From Bacteroidota bacterium (GTDB lineage: Bacteria > Bacteroidota > Bacteroidia > Flavobacteriales > Flavobacteriaceae): DNA of 64,000 nucleotides. Under the pieces are notes generated by a model. That model ran no database searches. It was not told the DNA's origin and saw nothing but the letters and a program-made list of their open reading frames with translations. Location of the stretch: contig JAEWHE010000010.1 in the NCBI GenBank assembly GCA_023387965.1, positions 1 to 64,000 on the forward strand, given 5' to 3'. Positions 33,588 through 42,296 of this stretch are shown here, piece by piece (the first letter of the stretch is position 1; each line of letters opens with the position of its first letter). The position numbers were made by a program, and so were the translations under genes.

Positions 33588-34922
33588 CTTCATTCCTTTC
33601 ATTGCCCCCATCATTCTCATGAGGTTTTTTCCGCCACCACCTTGCATCATTTTCATCATTTTGCTCATTTGATCAAACTGCTTCATGAGTTGGTTAACTT
33701 GTTGTATGCTGGTTCCAGAACCTTTTGCAATGCGGTTTTTTCTTTTCACATCGATGGTTGAAGGTTTGCTTCTTTCCAAAGGTGTCATCGAATGGATGAT
33801 TGCTTCAATGTGTTTGAAGGCGTCGTCTTCAATTTCCACATCTTTCAGTGCTTTTCCGGCACCAGGAATCATCCCCACTAAATCCTTCATGTTACCCATT
33901 TTTTTCACTTGCTGAATTTGAGTAAGAAAATCGTCAAAACCAAATTCGTTTTTGGCAATTTTTTTCTGAAGTTTTCTGGCTTGCTCTTCGTCAAATTGTT
34001 CTTGAGCTCTTTCTACAAGGGAAATAACGTCTCCCATTCCCAAAATTCTTTCCGCCATACGGCTTGGATAGAACACGTCGATGGCTTCCATTTTTTCACC
34101 CGTTCCAATGAATTTTATAGGTTTATTTACAACCGATTTAATGGAAATGGCAGCTCCACCTCGTGTATCACCATCTAATTTTGTAAGAATTACACCATCA
34201 AAATCTAAACGATCGTTGAAAGCTTTCGCAGTATTTACGGCATCTTGTCCCGTCATGGAATCTACCACAAACAAAGTTTCTTGTGGCTCAATCGCACGAT
34301 GAACATTGGTAATTTCGGTCATCATTTCTTCGTCAACTGCCAAACGACCGGCTGTATCGACAATGACTACGCTGAAACCGTTTGCTTTTGCGTGTTTGAT
34401 CGCATTTTGTGCAATTTCAACTGGATTTTTATTTTCTGGTTCAGAATATACTTCTACTCCAACCTGATCTCCAACTACGTGAAGCTGGTTGATTGCCGCC
34501 GGACGGTAAATATCACAGGCAACCAAAAGCGGTTTTTTATTCTTTTTGGTTTTTAGATAATTCGCTAATTTCCCAGAAAAAGTAGTTTTTCCCGAACCTT
34601 GTAAACCCGACATCAATATTACTGACGGATTTCCCGAAAGATTGATTCCTGCGGCATCGCCACCCATAAGTTCGGTTAGTTCGTCTTTAACTAATTTCAC
34701 CAAAAGTTGTCCCGGTTGCAACGTGGTTAAAACGTCTTGACCAATGGCTTTGTCTTTTACTCTTGATGTAAATTCTTTTGCAATTTTAAAGTTCACATCG
34801 GCATCTAAAAGTGCACGGCGAACTTCTTTTAAAGTATCGGCAACGTTTACTTCGGTGATTTTTCCGTGTCCTTTTAAAATATGAAAGGCTTTGTCTAACT
34901 TATCGCTTAAATTATCGAACAT
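33585..34922 (-). CDS. ffh: Signal recognition particle protein Ffh
   Basis: 445 residues. N domain, then G domain with GLQGSGKTT (about 108-116), DTAGRLAVDEEMM, TKLDGDTRGGAA and GTGEKMEAIDVF; the methionine-rich M domain (about 300-445) with RIAKGSGTSIQQVNQLMKQF binds signal peptides and 4.5S RNA. It delivers membrane proteins to FtsY. The RNA partner was not found in this window. Confidence 0.97.
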   Translation of the reverse strand: MFDNLSDKLDKAFHILKGHGKITEVNVADTLKEVRRALLDADVNFKIAKEFTSRVKDKAIGQDVLTTLQPGQLLVKLVKDELTELMGGDAAGINLSGNPSVILMSGLQGSGKTTFSGKLANYLKTKKNKKPLLVACDIYRPAAINQLHVVGDQVGVEVYSEPENKNPVEIAQNAIKHAKANGFSVVIVDTAGRLAVDEEMMTEITNVHRAIEPQETLFVVDSMTGQDAVNTAKAFNDRLDFDGVILTKLDGDTRGGAAISIKSVVNKPIKFIGTGEKMEAIDVFYPSRMAERILGMGDVISLVERAQEQFDEEQARKLQKKIAKNEFGFDDFLTQIQQVKKMGNMKDLVGMIPGAGKALKDVEIEDDAFKHIEAIIHSMTPLERSKPSTIDVKRKNRIAKGSGTSIQQVNQLMKQFDQMSKMMKMMQGGGGKNLMRMMGAMKGMK

Positions 34923-34943
34923 GAGTTTTGATTTTTAAAGGTG

Positions 34944-34951
34944 CAAAGATA
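34944..34951 (-). promoter_or_regulatory. -7 box TATCTTTG for ffh
   Basis: Exact TAnnTTTG on the minus strand, 22 bases before the ATG at 34922. Confidence 0.55.
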
Positions 34952-34969
34952 CAAATTTTAGAGATATTT

Positions 34970-35022
34970 GATTTAGGATTTTAGATATATGATTTAGGAT
35001 TTTAGATATATGATTTAGGATT
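34970..35022. repeat. 21-bp tandem repeat, 2.5 copies
   Basis: Units at 34970-34990 and 34991-35011 are identical (start GATTTAGGATT, end TTAGATATAT), with half a unit to 35022, followed by degenerate GATTGAA/GATTTAA words to about 35075. It lies upstream of the ffh promoter in a gene-free spacer (34923-35274). Confidence 0.8.
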
Positions 35023-35120
35023 GAAAGATTTAAAGATTGAATGATTGAATAATTTGAATGATTGACGGCTTTACGTATTTTTCTCTTTCTGAAAAATGTT
35101 ACTAAACACAACAATCTGGC

Positions 35121-35263
35121 TAGCCCCGATTGAAGCGGAAATCCTTTTGCCTAAAAATATATTTTTCACCGGGGAAAAAGAGCGACCGCAGAAGCTCCTT
35201 TTTACCCGATGTGAAAAAATATTTTTGGGTAAAAGATTGTAGCGGAAAGCGGGAATTGCTTCT
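35121..35263. repeat. Dispersed intergenic structured repeat, copy A (best preserved)
   Basis: TAGCCCCGATTGAAGCGGAA then ATCCTTTT; a stem between AAAAATATATTTTTCAC and GTGAAAAAATATTTTT; a GAGCGACCGCAGAAGCTC hairpin at the centre; and a right arm AAAAGATTGTAGCGGAAAGC ending GGGAATTGCTTC. It ends 12 bases from the MBOAT gene stop. The two arms are direct repeats of a GATTGwAGCGGAAA word around a central hairpin. Confidence 0.65.
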
Positions 35264-35274
35264 AAAAAAAATTA

Positions 35275-36957
35275 TTAAAACTGGAAATAAATAAACGGTT
35301 GTGGTCCTGCAGAAGCGGTGGCGTAAACGATCCAATATACAAATCCGAGTATGATGGCTTTGCCTAAAAGTGGGGTTTTGTCAAAAGTATTTTTCATGGC
35401 AAAAGTTACGCTTCTTGGTAAAAAATGCCACGCGAACCCAATGAACATCAACATAAATACATTTTTGTATCCTGAAGCAATGACCATCCATTGGTTAAAA
35501 TCTAAAGTAAGATTACCGATATTTTCAATGACTTGCATGGCCGTTGGAAAATCTTTGGCACGGAAAAACAACCAGCAAAATGCCACGAAATGAAAGGTCA
35601 ACAACACCGAAAATACGTGCCAAATTCGACTCCCGGTAGTTTTTTCTTTGCTATCTGGAAAAAATTCTAAAAATATTTTGTGAACCGCCAAAGCTATTCC
35701 GTGTAAGGCTCCCCAAATTATGAACCGCAAACTGGCACCATGCCACAAACCTCCTAACAACATTGTAGTCAACAAGTTGACATTTGTTACCATTGTTTTT
35801 TCACGACTTTTTGAAAGTAAAAATGTAAGCGAAAAAACTAATAAAGACGAAACGGCGATAATCAACGGAATGTGACTTGTGGCAGAATAGGTGATTCCCC
35901 AAACGATTAATCCGAAGAAAAATAACGCCGGAAATAAAAATCCTGCGAATGAACCTGAGCGATTTCCTCCAACCGAAATGTAAAGAAAATCTTTCAACCA
36001 AGTGGATAGTGAAATGTGCCAACGACGCCAAAATTCGGTAATTGAAGCGGATTGATACGGTGTTCTAAAATTGGTGGGCAACTTAAATCCTAACAACAAT
36101 GCTACGCCAATTGCCATATCGGAATATCCGGAAAAATCGCAATAAATTTGGATGGCATAACCATAAGAAGCCATTAGATTTTCGAAAGCCGTGTAACTCA
36201 TTGGCGAATCGAAAACACGATCGACGAAATTGATTGAAATATAATCGGAGATGACGGTTTTTTTGATGAGACCGCCAATTATCAGGAACAATGCGTTGTT
36301 GACATCGTCTTTGGTAAGGTTGAGTTTTTGATAAATTTGCGGTAAAAAATCTTTTGCGCGAACAATTGGTCCTGCAACCAACTGTGGAAAAAACGACACG
36401 AAAAATAAATATTCTACGTAATTATTGGTAGGAACAATTTCTTTGCGGTAAATCTCGATGATGTAACTAATCGATTGAAAGGTGTAAAACGAAATTCCAA
36501 CCGGAAGCAAAATATCGTGAAAAGACATATTTCCGCTGAAAAGATCGTTGTAAGTTCCGATTAAAAAATTGGTGTATTTAAAGTAACCCAACAACCCCAA
36601 GTTCAAAATCACACTGATCACAATGTAGAATTTTCGCCAGCTTTGCCGTTGTTCCCGATAAATAATTCCCGATAAATTGTAATCTACCACGGAGGAAAGT
36701 ATCAACAATAAAAAGTAAATTCCGCTGGATTTATAGTAGAAAAACAGCGAAAATAAAATCACGTAAACCAGTCTTAAATAGAATGTTTTTCGCAAAAAAG
36801 CATAGACGAAATAAAAAATCAGGAACATCCCTAGAAACAATCCGGTGTTAAAAAGTAACGGTTCTTTAGAGTTGTAAACAAACCAAGATTTTACAGTTTC
36901 TAAAGAAATTGTTCCAAAAATGTGGCTAAACCAATCAGGTAAAACACTGTTAATCAT
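35275..36957 (-). CDS. MBOAT family membrane O-acyltransferase (AlgI/PatA/DltB-like)
   Basis: 560 residues with at least ten transmembrane helices. The MBOAT region shows GISFYTFQSISYIIEIYR (about 150), FFPQLVAGPIVRA (near 188), YCDFSGYSDMAIG, FRTPYQSASITEFWRRWHISLSTWLKDFLYI and the catalytic His in LLGGLWHGASLRFIIWGALHG. It moves acyl groups, usually acetyl, across the membrane to a polysaccharide. The two genes before it in the operon are SGNH esterase/transferase-fold proteins, one with a LysM domain, so peptidoglycan or an exopolysaccharide is the likely acceptor. Confidence 0.93.
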   Translation of the reverse strand: MINSVLPDWFSHIFGTISLETVKSWFVYNSKEPLLFNTGLFLGMFLIFYFVYAFLRKTFYLRLVYVILFSLFFYYKSSGIYFLLLILSSVVDYNLSGIIYREQRQSWRKFYIVISVILNLGLLGYFKYTNFLIGTYNDLFSGNMSFHDILLPVGISFYTFQSISYIIEIYRKEIVPTNNYVEYLFFVSFFPQLVAGPIVRAKDFLPQIYQKLNLTKDDVNNALFLIIGGLIKKTVISDYISINFVDRVFDSPMSYTAFENLMASYGYAIQIYCDFSGYSDMAIGVALLLGFKLPTNFRTPYQSASITEFWRRWHISLSTWLKDFLYISVGGNRSGSFAGFLFPALFFFGLIVWGITYSATSHIPLIIAVSSLLVFSLTFLLSKSREKTMVTNVNLLTTMLLGGLWHGASLRFIIWGALHGIALAVHKIFLEFFPDSKEKTTGSRIWHVFSVLLTFHFVAFCWLFFRAKDFPTAMQVIENIGNLTLDFNQWMVIASGYKNVFMLMFIGFAWHFLPRSVTFAMKNTFDKTPLLGKAIILGFVYWIVYATASAGPQPFIYFQF

Positions 36958-38373
36958 CTATTTGATGCTATTTAGGTAAATGCTAAATTCCTTCAAAATG
37001 GCTTCCGCCAAAATTTTTCCTTGCTTCTCGTATCCGGCTTTGGAATAATGCACTTTATCATTTGCCATTAATCCGCGAGCAACATTTCGCTGAACGCCAT
37101 ACAACCCGCCAAGCTGCGAATATAAATCAAAAACGGAGTATTTTTTTTCTTCGGCTTTCGCCAAAATACTCTCGGCATAATCGGCGGCAAATGTATTGGG
37201 AAATTTTCTTTTAAACAAAGAGTTTGGTGGCGTAGAAATTAAAACCGGAACATCATTTTTTTCGCGCATCATTTTCAGAAAAATATCCAACTGAACCATA
37301 TAATCTGAAGCCGACATTTTATCAAAACTTTCGTTAGTTCCCAAAGACAAAATCACCAAATCAGGCTGTAAACCAGCAAGTTGCTCAAAAAACAACGGAT
37401 ATTTGTTATAATCAGAAAATTTGGCGCCATTTACCCCAATGCTACTGTAAATAATTCCCTCATTATTATTTTCCAAAAACAATCCATTTAACTCAAAATC
37501 AACACTTTCCGAATCTGGAATCAGGTAAATTTTATCAAGTGGTTTTTCACTTACGTAAAAGTGCGAAAGGTTGTCTTTACCGATTTCCAGCGGAATAAAT
37601 TCGGATCGCATAACCGATTTTGGCTGCATTTCGTTGGTAGGAATTTTCAAAGTTTTTCCCGCCTGAATGTTGTTCGACCGAAGATTATTGGCTCGTTTCA
37701 ATTCAGCGACAGAAACATTGTATTTGTCAGCAATAATCGAAATGGCTTCTCCCCTTTTTATCTTGTGCGTGATTTTTTTCGGTACTTTTGATTCGAGCAC
37801 AATTGTTTTTTCGCTTAAAGCAAAATCGAACTGTTTTTTGTTTTGAGGCGTAAAAACTTTAATTGTATTAAATTCATACGAACTGTCTTTAATATTCAAT
37901 TCCACGGCAAAATCTTTGGAATTCGTCCAAAGTGCAATCCCGCTCAAACCCACAGGATTTCCCTTATCGGAATAAATATTGCGGTAGCTTTGCCAATTTC
38001 TGTTCGATTTGAATCTTTCGTTAGACGAACCATTTGTGTTGGCCAAATTGTGCGGAAAAATAAATCCTCGTCCGCCATTCCCGAAGGTTTCCTGTAATTT
38101 TTTACGAATCACATTGCTCATCAAATCCGCTTGAATGTGCGAATCTCCAATGTGAACGATATTAATTTTCCCTTTTTTTTGTTTTTGAAGCTGAATTAAT
38201 TTATCAAAAAAAGGTTTCAATGCCTGAGCATTTTCCAACTTATTTTCAGGTAAAATTTCTACTTCTGTGGTATCAATTGCGGTGGAATCCTGCTGGGTTT
38301 CATCTTCTTGACCTTTGCAACTAAAAGCCGAAAATACACAACACCACAACACAAAAAATTTAAGCTTATTCAT
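36958..38373 (-). CDS. SGNH-fold lipoprotein with inserted LysM domain
   Basis: 471 residues. A lipobox-like SAFSC with Cys19 suggests a lipoprotein. Block I of the SGNH fold is IVHIGDSHIQAD with S78; a beta-rich insert follows, containing one LysM domain (about 202-246; HKIKRGEAISIIADKYNVS ... AGKTLKIP); the later blocks LSLGTNESFD and the terminal DKVHYS (Asp and His of the triad) complete the active site. LysM binds N-acetylglucosamine chains, so it would position the enzyme on peptidoglycan. Ends directly before the MBOAT start and overlaps the second SGNH gene by 8 bases. Confidence 0.88.
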   Translation of the reverse strand: MNKLKFFVLWCCVFSAFSCKGQEDETQQDSTAIDTTEVEILPENKLENAQALKPFFDKLIQLQKQKKGKINIVHIGDSHIQADLMSNVIRKKLQETFGNGGRGFIFPHNLANTNGSSNERFKSNRNWQSYRNIYSDKGNPVGLSGIALWTNSKDFAVELNIKDSSYEFNTIKVFTPQNKKQFDFALSEKTIVLESKVPKKITHKIKRGEAISIIADKYNVSVAELKRANNLRSNNIQAGKTLKIPTNEMQPKSVMRSEFIPLEIGKDNLSHFYVSEKPLDKIYLIPDSESVDFELNGLFLENNNEGIIYSSIGVNGAKFSDYNKYPLFFEQLAGLQPDLVILSLGTNESFDKMSASDYMVQLDIFLKMMREKNDVPVLISTPPNSLFKRKFPNTFAADYAESILAKAEEKKYSVFDLYSQLGGLYGVQRNVARGLMANDKVHYSKAGYEKQGKILAEAILKEFSIYLNSIK

Positions 38374-39805
38374 TTAAACTGTCGGTTTTAATGGTGGCAG
38401 AATCGGTGATTTTTTTGGCAACTGGTTTGCGTTTTTTGCGCAATACTTTGTATTTTTCGTAGCCTTGATTGAGTTCTTCAAAAATAAGCGAGGCAATTTT
38501 TTTGGCACCTCTAAAATTAAAATGCGTATAATCTTTATTGGCTTTTGCCGGTTCTTCCTCAACCCATTTTACCATCGAACCATCGCCACCCATCAAAGTA
38601 TAAAGATTTACAAAGCCGGAATTTGTTTTTAAAGCGTATCTTTTTTGAGCTGTAGTTAACGGAACAACAGCCGAATCTGTTTTCATTTCCAACTCGTATT
38701 TCGTTGATTTATCGGCAGTTGACACAATTAAAATAGAAACTCCAGGAAAACATTCTTTCAAATGATTTACCGTTTTGGTCATGCTTCTATCGTACCAAGT
38801 ATAATCTTTTGTCCCGTAATTCAACACATTCGTTCCATAATGCAACACAATCAAATCATAATTTAATTGATTGTTGAAGGCTTTCATTACTTCGGGATTA
38901 AAGGTTGAAATAGGCAATCCCGAATTTCCTCTTTGCGAAAAATTATCAACGTGAACGCCTCTTCCGTTGTCAAAATTAAAACCAAAAACAGGAATGGAAT
39001 CTGCGTCAACGAAATCGGCTTTGAAAGATTTTAAATCTGACGAGGCGATTTTTAAAGTATTCACCAATTTGTTAGGCGACAAATTTTTTGTGAGGGTATC
39101 TTTGCCAACAATCACCTTAACTTTTCCGTCAAAATTTTTGCCTCTACCATAAAAAAGCGTTGGATTATTAAGCATTGTGGCAAATTTTGCTTTGTTGGCT
39201 TTAAACCGAATCCACTCAATATTTGCAGTATCATTTGCAAAAAACACATGTCCATTTACGCCAAAAGGACTTCGCGGTCTTTTTACATTAAGGTAAGATT
39301 GGGTTTTCCAATTTCCGGAATATTGATGTGTAATCGAACTTCTTGAAGCCGCAGATTCTGACGTAATTGACACAAAACCAACTCCTTCACCACCAAATTT
39401 TTCTTGATAGTTTTGTCGTAAATCTTGCACAATCATATCGCCATCAGTCATTGAATCTCCAAAATAGGCGATTCGCACTTTTTTTTCCGGATTGGTTTCA
39501 AGCTGAAATAATTTTTCAAAAAACGGAATCAAATGCTGATATCCTTTGTAATCATTGAAATTTTCCGGCGGAAACGTGATGCCTTCGGTCTCGTCAAAAA
39601 CAATCGTTTGGTTAACCAGAGTATCTTTTGCGGAAGCGATATTGGTATCAACTGCTTCGAGCAACATGCTGTCGATGAGGACATTTTTGGCGTTTGCGGT
39701 GTTTTCGGGAAATAATTTTTTTGGCAAAAATTGTTTAAATCCAATAAATGCCGCCGTTGCAAGCAACACAATTAAAAACGACTGAAAGAAATAGGATTTG
39801 TTCAC
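38366..39805 (-). CDS. SGNH-fold membrane-anchored protein, paralogue of the LysM protein
   Basis: 479 residues. One N-terminal helix (about 7-24), then block I IAYFGDSMTDGD with S118, a beta-rich insert (about 175-275) in the same place as its neighbour but without LysM, block LIVLHYGTNVLNYG, and the terminal DYTHFNFRGA with Asp and His. The shared layout shows duplication and divergence from the LysM paralogue. By analogy with AlgJ/AlgX and PatB it would take an acyl group from the MBOAT protein and pass it to, or remove it from, a glycan. First gene of the operon. Confidence 0.87.
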   Translation of the reverse strand: MNKSYFFQSFLIVLLATAAFIGFKQFLPKKLFPENTANAKNVLIDSMLLEAVDTNIASAKDTLVNQTIVFDETEGITFPPENFNDYKGYQHLIPFFEKLFQLETNPEKKVRIAYFGDSMTDGDMIVQDLRQNYQEKFGGEGVGFVSITSESAASRSSITHQYSGNWKTQSYLNVKRPRSPFGVNGHVFFANDTANIEWIRFKANKAKFATMLNNPTLFYGRGKNFDGKVKVIVGKDTLTKNLSPNKLVNTLKIASSDLKSFKADFVDADSIPVFGFNFDNGRGVHVDNFSQRGNSGLPISTFNPEVMKAFNNQLNYDLIVLHYGTNVLNYGTKDYTWYDRSMTKTVNHLKECFPGVSILIVSTADKSTKYELEMKTDSAVVPLTTAQKRYALKTNSGFVNLYTLMGGDGSMVKWVEEEPAKANKDYTHFNFRGAKKIASLIFEELNQGYEKYKVLRKKRKPVAKKITDSATIKTDSLNE

Positions 39806-39810
39806 TAATA

Positions 39811-39826
39811 AATTATGAATTATGAG
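39811..39826. repeat. Left inverted repeat flanking the four-helix-bundle gene
   Basis: AATTATGAATTATGAG is the exact reverse complement of 40183-40198. A partial second copy (39831-39840) contains the gene's stop codon. Confidence 0.7.
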
Positions 39827-39833
39827 TTATGAA

Positions 39834-40187
39834 TTATGAGTTGCCTTTCGATGTGAGGATAATGCTTCTGATGATTTTCAGAACCTCAGCCGCATCGTCA
39901 TTTAAGCTTGTAAATTCGGTTTCATTTATATAGTTAGTTTCTTTTAAAAGTTCCAGCCAATACATTGTTTCGTCACATTCTTTTTGCGCAATTCCTAATT
40001 TGAAAATAAAATCCGCCTTGCTATGTGCATTTATAGCTTCGCGAACGTTCGCTCCAACAGATGTCCCTGATCTTAAAATTTGTTTACTCATTACGAATTC
40101 GATACGTTCTGATTGAAGCATTTTATAAAAGTTTACGATGCGAACGGCAAATGCAAAACTTTTTGTTTTTATAATACTTTCACTCAT
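39834..40187 (-). CDS. Four-helix bundle protein (23S rRNA-intervening-sequence protein family)
   Basis: 117 residues. The motif RSGTSVGANVREAINAHSKADFIFKLGIAQKECDETMYWLELL is diagnostic for the IVP/S23 family, first seen inside extra segments of 23S rRNA genes but common elsewhere as a lone gene. Function unknown. Both ends overlap 16-base inverted repeats, so the gene looks like a small cassette inserted between argS and the SGNH operon. It may be transcribed with argS (20 bases away). Confidence 0.93.
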   Translation of the reverse strand: MSESIIKTKSFAFAVRIVNFYKMLQSERIEFVMSKQILRSGTSVGANVREAINAHSKADFIFKLGIAQKECDETMYWLELLKETNYINETEFTSLNDDAAEVLKIIRSIILTSKGNS

Positions 40188-40198
40188 AATTCATAATT
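40183..40198. repeat. Right inverted repeat flanking the four-helix-bundle gene
   Basis: CTCATAATTCATAATT, exact inverse of 39811-39826; it contains part of the gene's start codon. Confidence 0.7.
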
Positions 40199-40207
40199 AA
40201 TAACTAT

Positions 40208-41986
40208 TTACATTCGCTCCGGAACGTCAATTCCTAAAAGTGAAAAAGCAGTGGCAATTACTTGAGCTACTTTGTTAGAAAGTTGGACACGGAATATTTT
40301 TTCATTCTCTACTTCTGAACCTAAAATGGGAACAGCTTGGTAAAACGAATTGTATTCTCTAACCAATTCATAAACGTAGTTTGCCACAAGTGCCGGACTG
40401 TAATTTTGTGCGGCTTCTTGGATAATATGGGGGAAAAGTTCGAGTTGTTTAAGCAATTCTTTTTCTTTGGCATGTAAAACAATTCCGGTTTGTAGAGCCG
40501 AAAAATCGAAGTTGGTTTTTCGTAAAATCGATTGAATTCTGGCGTAAGTATATTGAATAAATGGACCTGTATTTCCGGCAAAATCAACGGATTCTTTTGG
40601 GTCGAACAAAATTCTTTTCTTCGGATCTACTTTTAAAATGTAATACTTCAACGCTCCTAAACCGATGGTTTTGTAGAGCTTTTCCTTTTCATCATCGGAA
40701 TAAGTGTCTAATTTCCCTAATTCTTCTGAAATATTTTTGGCGGTTGTAGCCATTTCTGTCATCAAATCATCGGCATCAACCACAGTTCCTTCGCGGCTTT
40801 TCATTTTGCCGGAAGGCAGATCAACCATTCCGTAGGAAAGATGAAATAAATGTTGGGCCCAATCAAAGCCTAATTTTTTCAGAATTAAAAACAACACTTT
40901 AAAATGGTAATCCTGCTCATTTCCAACGGTGTAAACCATTCCACCTACATCGGGAAAATCTTTTACACGTTGAATTGCAGTTCCAATATCTTGCGTGATA
41001 TAAACCGAAGTCCCGTCAGAACGAAGCACTAATTTTTCGTCAAGACCTTCATCAGTTAAATCAATCCAAACCGAACCGTCTTCTTTTCTAAAAAAAACAC
41101 CGCTTGCCAAACCTTGCTCAATGACATCTTTTCCTAACAAATAAGTATTGCTTTCGTAATAATAGGAGTCGAAATCTACGCCAAGATTTTGGTATGTTTC
41201 TTCAAAACCTTTGTAAACCCAACCGTTCATTTTTTTCCAAAGATTGATAACATCTTCGTCTCCAGCTTCCCATTTCTGAAGCATTTCTTGAGCTTCCACT
41301 ATAATTGGTGCTTGTTTTTTGGCTTCGTCTTCAGATTTTCCTTCTGATTTTAGCGTTTCGATTTCAGATTTGTAGGCTTTATCAAATTCTACATAATATT
41401 TCCCAACAAGTTTATCGCCTTTTAAACCAGAAGTTTCCGGCGTTTCGCTGTTACCAAATTTTTCCCAAGCCACCATCGACTTACAAATGTGAATACCTCG
41501 GTCGTTGATAATTTGGGTTTTATAAACTTTTTTACCCGAAGCTTTTAAAATTTCGGCTACAGAATAACCTAATAAATTATTTCGAACGTGTCCTAAATGT
41601 AAAGGTTTATTGGTATTTGGCGAAGAATATTCTACCAAAACTGCTTTGGCATTTTCATTCGGTTTTTGATTTCCGTATTGAGAGTCGGATTGAATTTGAT
41701 TAAAAAATTGGAGATAATAAGCATCTGAAATGACAATGTTTAGGAACCCAGAAACGACGTTGAATTTCTCTACAATTTCATCATTTTCCACTAACCAATT
41801 CCCGATTTTAGTTCCAATTTCTACCGGATTTCCGCGTAAAATTTTTACAAAAGGAAAAATAACTATTGTGATATCGCCTTCAAATTCTTTCCGAGTAGCC
41901 TGAAATTCAATTTTTTCCGGAGTAATTCCGAAAATTTCCGAAACGGCTTTTTCAATTTTAGGCGAAAGAATTTGAGTGACAGTCAT
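40208..41986 (-). CDS. argS: Arginyl-tRNA synthetase
   Basis: 592 residues, class I. The ATP site SSPNTNKPLHLGHVRNNLLG (about 122-141) contains HLGH, the KMSKS-like MKSREGTVVDADDL lies near 388, and an N-terminal additional domain plus a C-terminal anticodon-binding domain (DALR, ending LLGIDVPERM) are present. It charges tRNA-Arg. It stands alone behind its own promoter. Confidence 0.97.
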   Translation of the reverse strand: MTVTQILSPKIEKAVSEIFGITPEKIEFQATRKEFEGDITIVIFPFVKILRGNPVEIGTKIGNWLVENDEIVEKFNVVSGFLNIVISDAYYLQFFNQIQSDSQYGNQKPNENAKAVLVEYSSPNTNKPLHLGHVRNNLLGYSVAEILKASGKKVYKTQIINDRGIHICKSMVAWEKFGNSETPETSGLKGDKLVGKYYVEFDKAYKSEIETLKSEGKSEDEAKKQAPIIVEAQEMLQKWEAGDEDVINLWKKMNGWVYKGFEETYQNLGVDFDSYYYESNTYLLGKDVIEQGLASGVFFRKEDGSVWIDLTDEGLDEKLVLRSDGTSVYITQDIGTAIQRVKDFPDVGGMVYTVGNEQDYHFKVLFLILKKLGFDWAQHLFHLSYGMVDLPSGKMKSREGTVVDADDLMTEMATTAKNISEELGKLDTYSDDEKEKLYKTIGLGALKYYILKVDPKKRILFDPKESVDFAGNTGPFIQYTYARIQSILRKTNFDFSALQTGIVLHAKEKELLKQLELFPHIIQEAAQNYSPALVANYVYELVREYNSFYQAVPILGSEVENEKIFRVQLSNKVAQVIATAFSLLGIDVPERM

Positions 41987-42005
41987 TTTTTAAATTTTTA
42001 GCGTG

Positions 42006-42013
42006 CAAAGATA
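42006..42013 (-). promoter_or_regulatory. -7 box TATCTTTG for argS
   Basis: Exact TAnnTTTG on the minus strand, 20 bases before the ATG at 41986. Confidence 0.6.
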
Positions 42014-42166
42014 CTAATTTCTGTATGAATTTACGCAAGCTTTTGCGTTGCGGTTAACTTAATGAAAGTCAATTTGATAGCACTCAAAAAAAGAAACCTA
42101 AGTAAATTCTTTCAAAAAAGTTATAAATTGTAAGATTTACGCCATAAAAACAACAAAAAAGTGCTT

Positions 42167-42213
42167 TTTATCGATTTTTTTATACACTTTATCGATATTA
42201 TTCTATAAGTTTG
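42167..42213 (+). promoter_or_regulatory. Promoter region of the giant adhesin: direct repeats and -7 box
   Basis: The 310-base spacer 41987-42296 has no gene. TTTATCGAT occurs at 42167-42175 and 42188-42196, 21 bases apart (two helical turns), directly before a TAAGTTTG -7 box at 42206-42213. The second copy covers the -33 position. The ATG is 83 bases further on. Confidence 0.4.
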
Positions 42214-42296
42214 TCCCCGATAATCATCGTAAAAAAGAGCCCCAATTCTTTTATAAACGAATGTCGCAGAATTGATTTACCCAGATTAATTTCGAT

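Noticed and set aside
42243..42274. CAATTCT/AGAATTG inverted repeat in the adhesin leader as a riboswitch
   Set aside because: Only a 7-base stem with an 18-base AT-rich loop and no known riboswitch core.
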